Source: Saccharopolyspora_C sp040643635
GTDB lineage: Bacteria > Actinomycetota > Actinomycetes > Mycobacteriales > Pseudonocardiaceae
Length of the DNA stretch: 64,000 nt
NCBI RefSeq assembly: GCF_040643635.1
Contig: NZ_JBEYUS010000012.1
Location: 1 to 64,000, forward strand
Reading direction: 5' to 3'
The translations under genes were made by a program, and so were the position numbers. Shown in pieces: positions 1-7,878 of this stretch; positions within the stretch are counted from its first letter, which is position 1, and each line of letters starts with the position of its first letter. The notes beneath the pieces are model-generated. The model had not been told where the DNA came from. It saw only the letters and a program-made list of their open reading frames with translations, and searched no databases.

Positions 1-124
1 GGGCCCGGCGGGACAGGTCGACGAGCTTGCCGACGGCGGCGAGCTCGTCCCGCACGATCACCACGTCGGCGGTCTCCAAGGTGAAAACGATCCCGCAGCG
101 AGGAAAGCGCTGAGGTTCCGCCAT
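1..124 (-). CDS. Unidentified protein, N-terminal fragment running off the window
   Basis: The ATG at 124 is preceded by an AGGTGAG ribosome binding site four bases upstream and opens a frame that stays open to the window edge, giving 41 residues. It begins MAEPQRFPRCGIVFTLE and continues with a mixed strand-like and charged stretch. No family is recognised from so short a piece. It lies 32 bp downstream of aroQ on the same strand, so it is probably the last or next gene of the shikimate operon. The rest of the gene lies outside the window. Confidence 0.5.
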   Translation of the reverse strand, partial: MAEPQRFPRCGIVFTLETADVVIVRDELAAVGKLVDLSRRA

Positions 125-156
125 CCGCTCACCTGCGCAGAAGAACCCGAAAGATC

Positions 157-597
157 TCAGGCGTGCGCCGTGTTCTCGTCGGCTATCCATCGGAGGGCCA
201 GGGCATACCCGCGGACCCCCAGCCCGACGAGGACTCCGGTCGCGATGTCCGACAGGTAGCTGTGCCCGCGGAACGACTCCCGCTTGTGCACGTTCGAGAT
301 GTGCACTTCCAGCAGCGGGGCGGTCAGCTGCGCGCACGCGTCGCGCACCGCGATCGAGTAGTGCGTCCACGCCGCCGCGTTCAGCACCACCGGGGTGCCC
401 CCGTCGGCGGCCTCGTGCAGCCAGCCGAGCATCTCGCCTTCGTGGTCGGTCTGCCGCACCTCGACGTCCAGGCCCAGCTCGGCGCCGGTGCGCTCGCACA
501 GCGCGACCAGATCCGGGTAGGTGGTGGATCCGTAGATCGACGGCTCCCGCGTCCCCAGCCGCCCCAGGTTCGGGCCGTTGAGCACCAGGACCTTCAC
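157..597 (-). CDS. aroQ: Type II 3-dehydroquinate dehydratase
   Basis: Dehydrates 3-dehydroquinate to 3-dehydroshikimate, the third step of the shikimate pathway, in the cytoplasm; type II enzymes are dodecamers. The 146-residue length is typical. The N-terminus VLVLNGPNLGRLGTREPSIYG carries the family signature with the catalytic Tyr on the flexible loop. NAAAWTHYSIAVRDA, EVHISNVHKRESFRGHSY and the downstream Arg/His residues are the other conserved blocks. The GTG start overlaps the aroB stop as GTGA, implying translational coupling. It is the distal gene of aroC-aroK-aroB-aroQ. Confidence 0.97.
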   Translation of the reverse strand: MKVLVLNGPNLGRLGTREPSIYGSTTYPDLVALCERTGAELGLDVEVRQTDHEGEMLGWLHEAADGGTPVVLNAAAWTHYSIAVRDACAQLTAPLLEVHISNVHKRESFRGHSYLSDIATGVLVGLGVRGYALALRWIADENTAHA

Positions 598-1706
598 AGG
601 AACACCTCCGACCCGGCCTGCTTGCGCTCGCCCCCGGTCAGCGCCGAGTAGGCGGCGGCCACCAGCGACGGGTCCGGCCCTTCCAGCCTGCCGGGCTTGG
701 CGAGGCCGTCGAGCACCACGAACCGCAGCATCCCCGAGCGGGTCTTCTTGTCCAGCTTCATCGAGTCCAGCAGCTGGCCCAGCGCGTCCGGGTCGTAGGA
801 GGTGGGCAGGCCGAGCAGGTCCAGCACCCGCTTGTGCCGGTCCGCGGTCTCGTCGTCGAGGCGGCCCGCCAGCCGGGACAACTCGGCGGCGAACACGAGG
901 CCCACGCTGACCGCGGCGCCGTGGCGCCACCGGTAGCGCTCCCGGCGCTCGATGGCGTGCGCCAGCGTGTGGCCGTAGTTGAGGATCTCCCGCTGGTGCG
1001 ACTCGCGGAGGTCCGCGGCGACCACGTCGGCCTTCACCTGGATGCTGCGGCGCACCAGTTCGCCGAGCACGTCGCCCGTCGGGTCCAGCGCCGCGTCCGG
1101 GTCCTGCTCGATCAGTTCGAGGATGCGCGGGTCGGCGATGAAGCCGGTCTTGACGACCTCCGCCATGCCCGCGATGAGTTCGTTGCGCGGCAGGCTCTCC
1201 AGCGTCGCCAGGTCCACCAGCACCGCGGTCGGTTCGTGGAACAGGCCGACGAGGTTCTTGCCCGCTTCGGTGTTGATGCCGGTCTTGCCGCCGACCGCGG
1301 CGTCGACCATGCCGAGCAGCGTCGTCGGCACGTGCACCACGCGCACGCCGCGCATCCAGGTGGCGGCGATGAAGCCGGCCACGTCGGTGACGGCACCGCC
1401 GCCGAAGGACACGACGACGCCGCCGCGGTCCATGCCGATCTTGCCGAGGACCTCCCAGCAGAACCCGGCCACGGCGAGGCTCTTGCCCTCTTCGGCGTCG
1501 GGGATCTCGACCCGGTGCGCGTCGATGCCCGCGTCGGCGAGCTCCTCGCGCACGGCTTCGACGGTCGTGGTGATGCTCGGCTGGTGCAGCAGCGCCACCA
1601 CCGAGGTCCCGCTCAGCAGCTCGACGAGGTCGCCGAGCAGGCCCCGGCCGACGACCACGTCGTAGGGCTGCTCGGATCCGACCGTGATGCGCACCGGCTC
1701 GGGCAT
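594..1706 (-). CDS. aroB: 3-dehydroquinate synthase
   Basis: Converts DAHP to 3-dehydroquinate using NAD and a divalent metal, the second step of chorismate synthesis. The 370-residue product has the conserved blocks HVPTTLLGMVDAAVGGKTGIN and NLVGLFHEP around residues 120-155, and metal ligands in the C-terminal half including LNYGHTLAHAIE. I chose ATG 1706 over an upstream in-frame start at 1778 because GGAG lies seven bases before it and because MPEPVRITVGSEQPYDVVVG matches the usual family start. It is followed by aroQ with a 4-bp overlap and preceded by aroK across 78 bp. Confidence 0.97.
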   Translation of the reverse strand: MPEPVRITVGSEQPYDVVVGRGLLGDLVELLSGTSVVALLHQPSITTTVEAVREELADAGIDAHRVEIPDAEEGKSLAVAGFCWEVLGKIGMDRGGVVVSFGGGAVTDVAGFIAATWMRGVRVVHVPTTLLGMVDAAVGGKTGINTEAGKNLVGLFHEPTAVLVDLATLESLPRNELIAGMAEVVKTGFIADPRILELIEQDPDAALDPTGDVLGELVRRSIQVKADVVAADLRESHQREILNYGHTLAHAIERRERYRWRHGAAVSVGLVFAAELSRLAGRLDDETADRHKRVLDLLGLPTSYDPDALGQLLDSMKLDKKTRSGMLRFVVLDGLAKPGRLEGPDPSLVAAAYSALTGGERKQAGSEVFL

Positions 1707-1784
1707 CGTTCTCCACTCATTCAGTCGGGGCTCGGCAACCGCCGCCGGGACGTCGAGCGCCCCGCGGCGTTCTCCCACGATTAT

Positions 1785-2330
1785 TCACGCATCGGCGACG
1801 GGGGTGGTGCCGCCGGGGCGGATCTCGGCCAGCTTCCCGGCGACCAGTTCGACCAGGCGCCACGGTTCGAGGCCGTCGGTGGGCTGCTCCACGTCGGCGG
1901 CCTCCCGGTACAGCGGGAGCCGCGCGTCCAGCAGCGCCTTGAACGTGGCGCGCGGGTTCACCCCGGCCAGCAGCGGACGGGAGGTCTGGGCCAGGCCGGT
2001 GCGGCGGGCGCCTTCGGCGAGGCCCACGGTCAGGAACACCACCGGGTGGTCGGCGAGCAGCTTCCGGGTGCGCTCGGAGATCACCGCACCGCCGCCGAGC
2101 GAGAGCACGCCGGGGTGCTCGTCGAGCGCGGTGGCCACGGCCTGCTCCTCCAGCGCGCGGAATGCCGGTTCGCCGTCGGTGGTGAAGATGTCCGGGATCG
2201 GTTTGGCCGCCAGCCGAACCACGTCGTCGTCTGTGTCGCGGAACGCCACGCCGAGGTGGTCGGCGAGCAGCCTGCCCACCGTCGTCTTGCCCGACCCGGG
2301 CGGGCCGATCACGACGGCGCGCGGCGACAT
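1785..2330 (-). CDS. aroK: Shikimate kinase
   Basis: Phosphorylates shikimate at the 3-hydroxyl with ATP. The 181-residue protein has a Walker A motif GPPGSGKT at residues 9-16, the shikimate-binding DTDDD segment in place of the common DSD, the LSLGGGA loop around residue 80, and an LPLYRE motif near the C-terminus. Its ATG shares one base with the aroC stop (TGATG), so the two are translationally coupled. The family and operon position agree. Confidence 0.96.
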   Translation of the reverse strand: MSPRAVVIGPPGSGKTTVGRLLADHLGVAFRDTDDDVVRLAAKPIPDIFTTDGEPAFRALEEQAVATALDEHPGVLSLGGGAVISERTRKLLADHPVVFLTVGLAEGARRTGLAQTSRPLLAGVNPRATFKALLDARLPLYREAADVEQPTDGLEPWRLVELVAGKLAEIRPGGTTPVADA

Positions 2331-3535
2331 CAGCGCACCTGCCGCTTCTCGGCGCGTTCGGCCAGGGCGGCGAGGTAGCCCTCGACGTTGCGGCGGGTCT
2401 CCGGCAGCGAGTCGCCGCCGAACTTCTCCAGCACCGCTTCGGCGAGCACCAGCGCGACCATCGTCTCGGCGACGACGGCGGCCCGGGGCACGGCGGTGAT
2501 GTCGGAGCGCTGGTGCATGGCCTGCGCCGGTTCGCCGGTGTCGGTGTCCACGGTCGCCAGCGCGCGGGGCAGGCTGGAGATCGGCTTCTTCGCGGCGCGC
2601 ACCACGAGCGGTTCGCCGTTGGTGATGCCGCCTTCGAGACCGCCCGCGCGGTTGCTGCCGCGGCTGACCCAGCGGGCGCCGTCGGCCGGGTAGATCTCGT
2701 CGTGCGCGGCGCTGCCCCGGCGGGTGGCGTTGGCGAACGCCTCGCCGATCTCGACGCCCTTGACCGCCTGGATGCTCATCAGCGCACCGGCGAGCCGGGC
2801 GTCGAGCTTGCGGTCCCAGTGCACGTGCGAGCCGATGCCCGCGGGCAGGCCGTAGGCGATGACCTCGACGACGCCGCCGAGGGTGTCGCCGTCGGCCTTG
2901 GCCGCGTCGACCTCGGCCATCATCCGCTCGGTCGCGTCGTCGCCGAAGGCTCGCACCGGGTTCTCGTCGATGGCGGCGAGGTCGTCCGGGCCGGGCAGCG
3001 CTTCGCCCGCGACGCTGACGGAGCCGAGGCTCACCACGTGGCTGACGATCTCGACGCCGAGCAGCTGCTGCAGGAACCGGCGCGCGACGGTGCCCGCGGC
3101 GACGCGGGCCGCGGTCTCGCGGGCGCTGGCGCGCTCGAGCACGGGCCGCGATTCCTCGAAGCCGTACTTCTGCATGCCGGGCAGGTCGGCGTGGCCGGGC
3201 CGCGGCCGGGTCAGCGGCTCGTTCCGGGCGAGCCCGGAGAGCACGTCCTCGTCGACCGGGTCGGCGGACATCACCTGTTCCCACTTGGGCCATTCGGTGT
3301 TGCCGATGCGGACGGCGACGGGGCCGCCCTGGGTGCGCCCGTGGCGGACCCCGCCGATGATCTCCAGCTCGTCGGATTCGAAGTTCATCCGCGGGCTGCG
3401 GCCGAAGCCGAGCTTGCGCCGCTCCAGCTGGGTCGCGATGTCGGCGGTGGTCACCTCCACTCCGGCGACCATGCCTTCCAGCACCGCCACCAGGGCGGGA
3501 CCGTGCGATTCTCCGGCTGTCATCCAACGCAACAC
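2330..3535 (-). CDS. aroC: Chorismate synthase
   Basis: Last common step of aromatic biosynthesis: FMN-dependent 1,4-elimination of phosphate from EPSP to give chorismate. The 401-residue product begins VLRWMTAGESHGPAL, the family N-terminal signature. It contains RRKLGFGRSPRM, GGVRHGRTQGGPVAV, RPRPGHADL, RASARETAARVAAG and a C-terminal RSDITAVPRAA block. The GTG at 3535 was chosen because AGGA lies seven bases upstream and because homologues start with this signature, although the frame stays open far upstream. It is the first gene of the aroCKBQ operon. Confidence 0.96.
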   Translation of the reverse strand: MLRWMTAGESHGPALVAVLEGMVAGVEVTTADIATQLERRKLGFGRSPRMNFESDELEIIGGVRHGRTQGGPVAVRIGNTEWPKWEQVMSADPVDEDVLSGLARNEPLTRPRPGHADLPGMQKYGFEESRPVLERASARETAARVAAGTVARRFLQQLLGVEIVSHVVSLGSVSVAGEALPGPDDLAAIDENPVRAFGDDATERMMAEVDAAKADGDTLGGVVEVIAYGLPAGIGSHVHWDRKLDARLAGALMSIQAVKGVEIGEAFANATRRGSAAHDEIYPADGARWVSRGSNRAGGLEGGITNGEPLVVRAAKKPISSLPRALATVDTDTGEPAQAMHQRSDITAVPRAAVVAETMVALVLAEAVLEKFGGDSLPETRRNVEGYLAALAERAEKRQVR

Positions 3536-3588
3536 ACCGAAATCCTGCCACGCAACGCCGCAGGCCGGGCGGGCCGGGTGCGGATCGG

Positions 3589-4242
3589 TCAACCGCTTCC
3601 GGGAACCGGTCCCACCGCCGTGACCAGCCAGGCGGGCAGCAGCATCGCCGGGCCGTGCGGCACCGCGCGCCGCCGCGCCGCGCACGCGTGCAGCACGGTG
3701 AGCACCGCGCTCACCAGCACGCATCCGAGGACAGCGGGCACCGACACCGCGCCGACCAGCGCGCCGAGCGGCCCGGCCAGCTTCACGTCGCCCGGTCCCA
3801 GCGCGGGCGGCGAGAGCATCCGCACCAGCCCGTAGCAGCCGGCGAACAGCGCGGCGCCGAGGAAACTCGAGACCAGCATCACGGCATCCGCCGCGGCACC
3901 GGCGGCCCCGGCCACCGCGGCGAACGCCAGCGGCCAGGCGGGCAGGGTGAGCGCGTCCGGGAGCCGGTGCGCGCGCAGGTCGCAGGCCGCGAGCAGCACT
4001 CCGGCCCAGCCCAGCAGCAACGGCACCGGTGCCCACCACACCGGTAACGCCCCGGCCACCGCCCGGACGGCGACCGGCGCCCACAGCAGCGCGGTGCCCG
4101 CGGCGCAGCACCAGCGCGGCACCGCTATCCCGATGCGCGCGGTGCGCAGCAGCGCGCGGCCGGCCCGGCCGGCCACCGCGCCGAGCGCCCCGGCCGCGAA
4201 GGCGGTGCCGATGAGGTGGGCGATCCCGCTCGTCAGATCCAT
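3589..4242 (-). CDS. Prepilin-peptidase-like (A24) membrane protein
   Basis: Predicted inner-membrane aspartic peptidase of the type IV prepilin peptidase family, 217 residues with about six hydrophobic segments. The two aspartates that define the family are present in DLRAHRLPD and GPGDVKLAG. The N-terminal cytoplasmic zinc/methylase domain of bifunctional enzymes is missing, as in many actinobacterial A24 proteins. The ATG at 4242 has no strong ribosome binding site, so the start is uncertain. It sits 53 bp upstream of aroC on the same strand, where M. tuberculosis also keeps such a gene in the wider aro region. No pilin substrate gene is seen nearby. Confidence 0.8.
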   Translation of the reverse strand: MDLTSGIAHLIGTAFAAGALGAVAGRAGRALLRTARIGIAVPRWCCAAGTALLWAPVAVRAVAGALPVWWAPVPLLLGWAGVLLAACDLRAHRLPDALTLPAWPLAFAAVAGAAGAAADAVMLVSSFLGAALFAGCYGLVRMLSPPALGPGDVKLAGPLGALVGAVSVPAVLGCVLVSAVLTVLHACAARRRAVPHGPAMLLPAWLVTAVGPVPGSG

Positions 4243-4324
4243 GCGCCCAGCGTCGCGCCCGGACGCGGAGAGTCCCGTGCCGACATTCCCCGGCGTGTCG
4301 GCGTCCCCCACGACCGGACACGAA

Positions 4325-4358
4325 AGAGCGGCCCGCCGCACCGCTCGCGGGCCGCTCT
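4325..4358 (-). terminator. Terminator hairpin downstream of PTS EIIA
   Basis: AGAGCGGCCCGC pairs perfectly with GCGGGCCGCTCT, a 12-bp stem with a 10-base loop, 13 bases past the EIIA stop. There is no clear U-tract, as is usual in high-GC actinobacteria. Confidence 0.65.
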
Positions 4359-4370
4359 CCGACGCGGACG

Positions 4371-4826
4371 TCAGCCTTCGACGGTGAACAACGGGTCCCC
4401 CGCGGCGACCTCGCCGTCCTCGCGGAGGTCGTGCAGCGCCTCGGCGGTGAGGTCCAGCGCGATCACCGGGCACACCGCGGAGTACCCGGCCGCCTCCACC
4501 ACCGACGGGTCCCAGGACACGACGGGCGCGCCCGCTTCGACGGTGTCGCCCTTGGCGACGTGCAGGGTGAACCCCTCGCCCTTGAGCTGGACCGTGTCGA
4601 TGCCCAGGTGCACCAGCACCGCGGTGCCGCCCGGGGAGGCGACCACGAACGCGTGCGGGTGCAGCGTGGCGACCGTCCCGGCGATCGGCGCGACCGCGTC
4701 CGCGGGCCCGGCCGCGGGCTTGACCGCCACGCCGGGACCGACCATGGCCTGCGAGAACACCGGGTCCGGCACGTCGGTGAGCGCGGCGGCCAACCCGGTC
4801 ACGGGGCTCCGCACCTCGACGCTCAC
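4371..4826 (-). CDS. crr: PTS EIIA component, glucose/GlcNAc family
   Basis: Relays phosphate from HPr to EIIB in the sugar phosphotransferase system. The 151-residue protein matches EIIA-Glc throughout. PHAF has the assisting His at about residue 58, VHLGIDTVQLKGEGF has the phosphorylated His at about 73, and the LTAEAL / GDPLFTVEG end is conserved. Its GTG start overlaps the EIIB stop as GTGA. In Streptomyces the corresponding Crr serves GlcNAc uptake and is controlled by DasR; the operator-like site at 5225-5240 is consistent with the same logic here. Confidence 0.93.
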   Translation of the reverse strand: MSVEVRSPVTGLAAALTDVPDPVFSQAMVGPGVAVKPAAGPADAVAPIAGTVATLHPHAFVVASPGGTAVLVHLGIDTVQLKGEGFTLHVAKGDTVEAGAPVVSWDPSVVEAAGYSAVCPVIALDLTAEALHDLREDGEVAAGDPLFTVEG

Positions 4827-5059
4827 AGCAGGTCCTCGATGTCCCCGGCCAGCGTGTCCGCCTCCGGTCCGACGACGACCTGGACGACGGTGCCCTGCCG
4901 CAGCACCCCGTGCGCGCCCGCCGCCTTCAGCGCGGCCTCGTCCACGCGCGACTCGTCGCCGACCTCGCAGCGCAGGCGCGTGATGCACGGTTCGATCTCC
5001 ACCACGTTGTCCCCGCCGCCCAGCGCGGCCAGGATCGCGGCGGCCTTGTTCTGAGCCAC
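4823..5059 (-). CDS. PTS EIIB component, glucose/GlcNAc family
   Basis: A 78-residue free-standing EIIB domain that takes phosphate from EIIA on a cysteine and passes it to sugar bound by EIIC. The phosphorylation site is Cys25 in EIEPCITRLR, the exact motif of the Glc/GlcNAc EIIB family. The GTG at 5059 has GGGAG at good distance. EIIB-EIIA runs leftwards while the regulator, EIIC and HPr run rightwards, so the locus is a divergent PTS regulon sharing one intergenic region. Confidence 0.92.
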   Translation of the reverse strand: MAQNKAAAILAALGGGDNVVEIEPCITRLRCEVGDESRVDEAALKAAGAHGVLRQGTVVQVVVGPEADTLAGDIEDLL

Positions 5060-5224
5060 CCGAAGCTCCCTTCGTCTCCCGGCGGTCTACGTCCGTCCGG
5101 TGCGCGTTCGTCGTCCGGGAAGGGTCCCGCACTTGGTCGATCTTGCGTTACCGAGTGTCGAAGCGGCAACAAAAACAGCCCCGTCTTGACACCCATCCGT
5201 GTGAGACAGCATTCTTCCGCAGCA

Positions 5225-5240
5225 ACTGGTTTAGACCGGA
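5225..5240. promoter_or_regulatory. DasR-responsive element-like operator
   Basis: The 16-mer ACTGGTTTAGACCGGA matches the published Streptomyces DasR consensus ACTGGTCTAGACCACT at 12 of 16 positions, including the GGT-TAGACC core. It lies between the divergent PTS genes and directly before a GntR/HutC regulator of the DasR type. Known biology of DasR (released by glucosamine-6-phosphate) fits a GlcNAc-type PTS. Confidence 0.75.
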
Positions 5241-5277
5241 CAGTACCAATGATCCCGATCACGGCGGAGCGGTTCCC

Positions 5278-5303
5278 GCCGGATCGATCCGGATCGATCC
5301 GGC
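5278..5303. repeat. 26-bp perfect palindrome upstream of the GntR gene
   Basis: Two tandem GGATCGATCC units flanked by CC/GG build a perfect 26-bp inverted repeat ending 45 bp before the regulator start. It would form a hairpin in the mRNA leader or two adjacent operator half-sites. It is unlike the dre-type site next to it. Confidence 0.7.
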
Positions 5304-5348
5304 CGACACCGCGATCCGGCCGAGAAGGCCCTGATCAGGGAGGGCGTC

Positions 5349-6125
5349 GTGGCCCAGCGCAGCACAGCGGACGCGCTGCTCGACGGACCCACGCCCAAGC
5401 ACGCCCAGCTGCGCGAGATCCTCCGCGAACTGGCCACCGCGCAGCTGCCGCCGGGCGCCGCGCTGCCCTCCGAACGGGACCTCACGCTGAGCTACGGCGT
5501 CTCCCGGCTGACGGTGCGCGAGGCCATCGGCCAGCTCGTGTCCGAAGGCCTGCTGGTGCGGGTCCGCGGCAAGGGCACCTTCACCGCGCGGCCCCGCGTC
5601 GACGTCCGGCTGGACCTGGCCTCGTTCACCGAGGACATGCGCCGCCGCGGCCTGCGGGCGGAGACCGAGGTGCTCGGCCACGCCGAACTGCCGCCGCCCC
5701 CGGACACCGCCGAAGCGCTCGGCCTCGAACCGGGCGCCCCCGCCTACTGGCTGACCCGGCTGCGCAAGGCCGACGGGGCGCCGCTGGCCGTGGAGCGCGG
5801 CTGGTTCCACCCGGCGGCGGCGCCGGGCCTGCTCGGCCGCGACCTCACCGAATCGATGTACTCGCTGCTGGAGCGGCACTACGGCGTCCGGCTGGAGCAC
5901 GCGATGCAGACGGTGCTGGCCGAGAGCGCCGACGCGGAGACCGCCCGGCTGTTGCGGGTGCAGCCCGGCAGCCCGCTGCTCGTGTTCCGCCGGATCTCGA
6001 CTTCCCGCGAAGCCCCGGTCGAGGACATGCGTTCCTGGTACCGAGGGGACGCGTACCAAGTGACGATGCCCCTGCGAACTCAGGCCGGAAGCACCGGCCG
6101 TCCACCCGAGGAGGTAGCCCCATGA
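5349..6125 (+). CDS. dasR: GntR/HutC-family regulator, DasR-like
   Basis: A 258-residue transcriptional repressor with an N-terminal winged helix (about residues 17-85; LPSERDLTLSYGVSRLTVREA and the GKGTF wing) and a C-terminal UTRA/chorismate-lyase-fold effector domain (about 95-235). In the HutC subfamily this domain binds phosphorylated sugars. The GTG start follows AGGGAGGGC. Its stop overlaps the EIIC start as ATGA. Position between PTS genes and an operator matching the DasR consensus argue that it is the local GlcNAc/PTS regulator. Orthology to S. coelicolor DasR is inferred from context and domain type, not from alignment. Confidence 0.85.
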   Translation: MAQRSTADALLDGPTPKHAQLREILRELATAQLPPGAALPSERDLTLSYGVSRLTVREAIGQLVSEGLLVRVRGKGTFTARPRVDVRLDLASFTEDMRRRGLRAETEVLGHAELPPPPDTAEALGLEPGAPAYWLTRLRKADGAPLAVERGWFHPAAAPGLLGRDLTESMYSLLERHYGVRLEHAMQTVLAESADAETARLLRVQPGSPLLVFRRISTSREAPVEDMRSWYRGDAYQVTMPLRTQAGSTGRPPEEVAP

Positions 6126-7498
6126 CCGTCGGCTCAGCGAGCGGCGGCGCGAGCTCGAAGGGCTTCGCGCTGCTGCAACGGCTCGGCCGGAGCCTGATGC
6201 TGCCGATCGCGGTGCTGCCCGCCGCGGCGCTGCTGCAGCGGCTCGGCCAGGAGGACCTGCTGGGCAGCGTCCCCGGCCTGCAGACCGCCGCCGGAGTGAT
6301 CGGCGCGGCCGGCGGTGCGCTGTTCGACAACCTGCCGCTGCTGTTCGCGATCGGTGTCGCGATCGGCTTCGCCCGCAAGGCGGACGGCACCACCGCGCTG
6401 TCGGCGGCCGTCGGCTACCTGGTGCTGGCCGGCGTGATGTGGGAGATCACCGGGCAGGAGGCCGGGACCTCGTACAACAAGGGCCCGTACGGCGTGCTCG
6501 GCGGCATCATCGCCGGTCTCGTCGCGGCCTGGCTGTGGCAGCGCTACCACCGGATCAAGCTGCCCGACTACCTCGGGTTCTTCGGCGGACGCCGGTTCGT
6601 GCCGATCGTGACCGCGGTGTCCATGCTGGTGATCGGCACCGTGCTGGGTCTGCTGTACCCGCTGTTCGACGCGGGGCTGACCGCGTTCAGCGACGTGGTG
6701 ACCGCGAACGCCGTGCTCGGCGGCGGCATCTACGGCCTGATCAACCGGCTGCTGCTGCCGTTCGGGCTGCACCACATCCCGAACAACGTGGTGTGGTTCC
6801 TGTTCGGCGACTACCACGGCCAGAAGGGCGACATCGCCCGGTTCTTCGAGGGCGACCCGACCGCGGGCACCTTCCAGACCGGCTTCTTCCCGATCTTCAT
6901 GTTCGCGCTGCCCGCCGCCGCGCTGGCGATCTGGCGCAGCGCGCCGCCCGCGCAGCGCAAGGTCGTCGGCGGCGTGATGCTCTCGGTGGGGCTCACCTCG
7001 TTCCTCACCGGCATCACCGAGCCGCTGGAGTTCTCGTTCATCTTCGTGGCCTGGCCGCTGCTGCTGATCCACGCCGTGCTCACCGGTACCTCGCACATGC
7101 TGGTGAACTACCTGGACATCCACTCCGGGTTCGGGTTCTCGGCGGGCGCGATCGACTACGTGCTGAACTTCGGCATCTCGCAGCGGTCGCTGTGGCTGAT
7201 CCCGATCGGCCTGGTCTACGCGGTGATCTACTACTTCGTGTTCCGGTTCGTGATCACGAAGTGGAACCTGCGGACCCCGGGACGGGAGGATGCGGGCGAA
7301 GGTTCGGCGCTGCTGGACGAAGGCCAGGGCGGCACCGAGAAGCCCGCAGCGGCTCCGACGGCCCCAGCGGCCGGAGCCGGAACCGCGGAATCCGGGGAGA
7401 ACACCAGCACCACCACGACGACCATGTCCACTGACACCCCGGCCGAGGGCGGCGCCGACGCGACGTCCGCCGGCGGCGAGGACACCGGCAAGTCCTGA
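6122..7498 (+). CDS. nagE: PTS EIIC component, N-acetylglucosamine/glucose type
   Basis: Membrane permease domain of the Glc/GlcNAc PTS family, 458 residues with about ten transmembrane segments. The N-terminus LQRLGRSLMLPIAVLPAAALL, the sugar-binding GITEPLEFSF motif near residue 300 and the LPFGLHHIPNN segment are diagnostic. The IIC domain ends near residue 385 and is followed by a 70-residue Ala/Thr/Gly/Glu-rich tail with a run of threonines, longer than usual. EIIB and EIIA are separate genes on the opposite strand. The start overlaps the regulator stop (ATGA). Substrate choice between glucose and GlcNAc is inferred from the DasR-like site. Confidence 0.9.
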   Translation: MTVGSASGGASSKGFALLQRLGRSLMLPIAVLPAAALLQRLGQEDLLGSVPGLQTAAGVIGAAGGALFDNLPLLFAIGVAIGFARKADGTTALSAAVGYLVLAGVMWEITGQEAGTSYNKGPYGVLGGIIAGLVAAWLWQRYHRIKLPDYLGFFGGRRFVPIVTAVSMLVIGTVLGLLYPLFDAGLTAFSDVVTANAVLGGGIYGLINRLLLPFGLHHIPNNVVWFLFGDYHGQKGDIARFFEGDPTAGTFQTGFFPIFMFALPAAALAIWRSAPPAQRKVVGGVMLSVGLTSFLTGITEPLEFSFIFVAWPLLLIHAVLTGTSHMLVNYLDIHSGFGFSAGAIDYVLNFGISQRSLWLIPIGLVYAVIYYFVFRFVITKWNLRTPGREDAGEGSALLDEGQGGTEKPAAAPTAPAAGAGTAESGENTSTTTTTMSTDTPAEGGADATSAGGEDTGKS

Positions 7499-7542
7499 GC
7501 CGCGACCCGGCTCCAGCACCTCCACCAGGAAAGGGGAACCCC

Positions 7543-7812
7543 ATGCCCGAGCGACGGGTGACCGTGGCCAGCAAGGTCGGCCTGCACGCGCGCCCCGCCG
7601 CGCTGGTCGCCAAGGCGGCCGCGGCCCAGACCGTGCAGATCACCATCCGCAAGTCCGACACCGAGCCCGTCCAGGCGGGCAGCATCCTCGGGCTGATGAC
7701 GCTCGGTGCCGGTCACGGCGACGAGGTCGTCCTCGCCGCCGAGGGCGATGGGGCGGACGCGGCTCTGGACCAGCTCGCGGAGCTCGTCGGATCGGATCTC
7801 GACGCGCAGTGA
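7543..7812 (+). CDS. ptsH: Phosphocarrier protein HPr
   Basis: An 89-residue phosphocarrier that accepts phosphate from Enzyme I on His15 (GLHARPA) and passes it to EIIA. The Ser at about 47 in AGSILGLMTLG lies where Gram-positive HPr is phosphorylated by HPr kinase, but no kinase gene is visible here. It has its own GGAAAGGGG ribosome binding site 44 bp after EIIC and ends at a strong terminator. Enzyme I is not in the window. Confidence 0.95.
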   Translation: MPERRVTVASKVGLHARPAALVAKAAAAQTVQITIRKSDTEPVQAGSILGLMTLGAGHGDEVVLAAEGDGADAALDQLAELVGSDLDAQ

Positions 7813-7824
7813 CGCCGTGCTGAA

Positions 7825-7857
7825 GCGGGGGTGGTGCCGGTCCGGCACCACCCCCGC
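7825..7857. terminator. Bidirectional terminator between HPr and the S1 protease
   Basis: GCGGGGGTGGTGCCGG is followed one base later by its exact reverse complement, a 16-bp GC-rich stem. The genes on both sides converge on it. Confidence 0.8.
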
Positions 7858-7878
7858 CGTCGTTCCGGCTCGCGGCGA

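Larger units (their letters stand above)
5060..5348. promoter_or_regulatory. Divergent control region of the PTS locus
   Basis: This 289-bp gap separates EIIB-EIIA (left) from the GntR regulator, EIIC and HPr (right). A rightward promoter may use TTGACA at 5186-5191 with a weak CATTCT at 5210-5215, 18 bp apart. Just downstream are the DasR-like operator (5225-5240) and a long palindrome (5278-5303), both placed where a bound repressor could block transcription. The leftward promoter is not clear to me. Confidence 0.5.

Noticed and set aside
834..2378. Long plus-strand frame opposite aroB/aroK (514 codons)
   Set aside because: Antisense shadow of well-identified minus-strand genes; typical of high-GC codon bias and without any recognisable domain.
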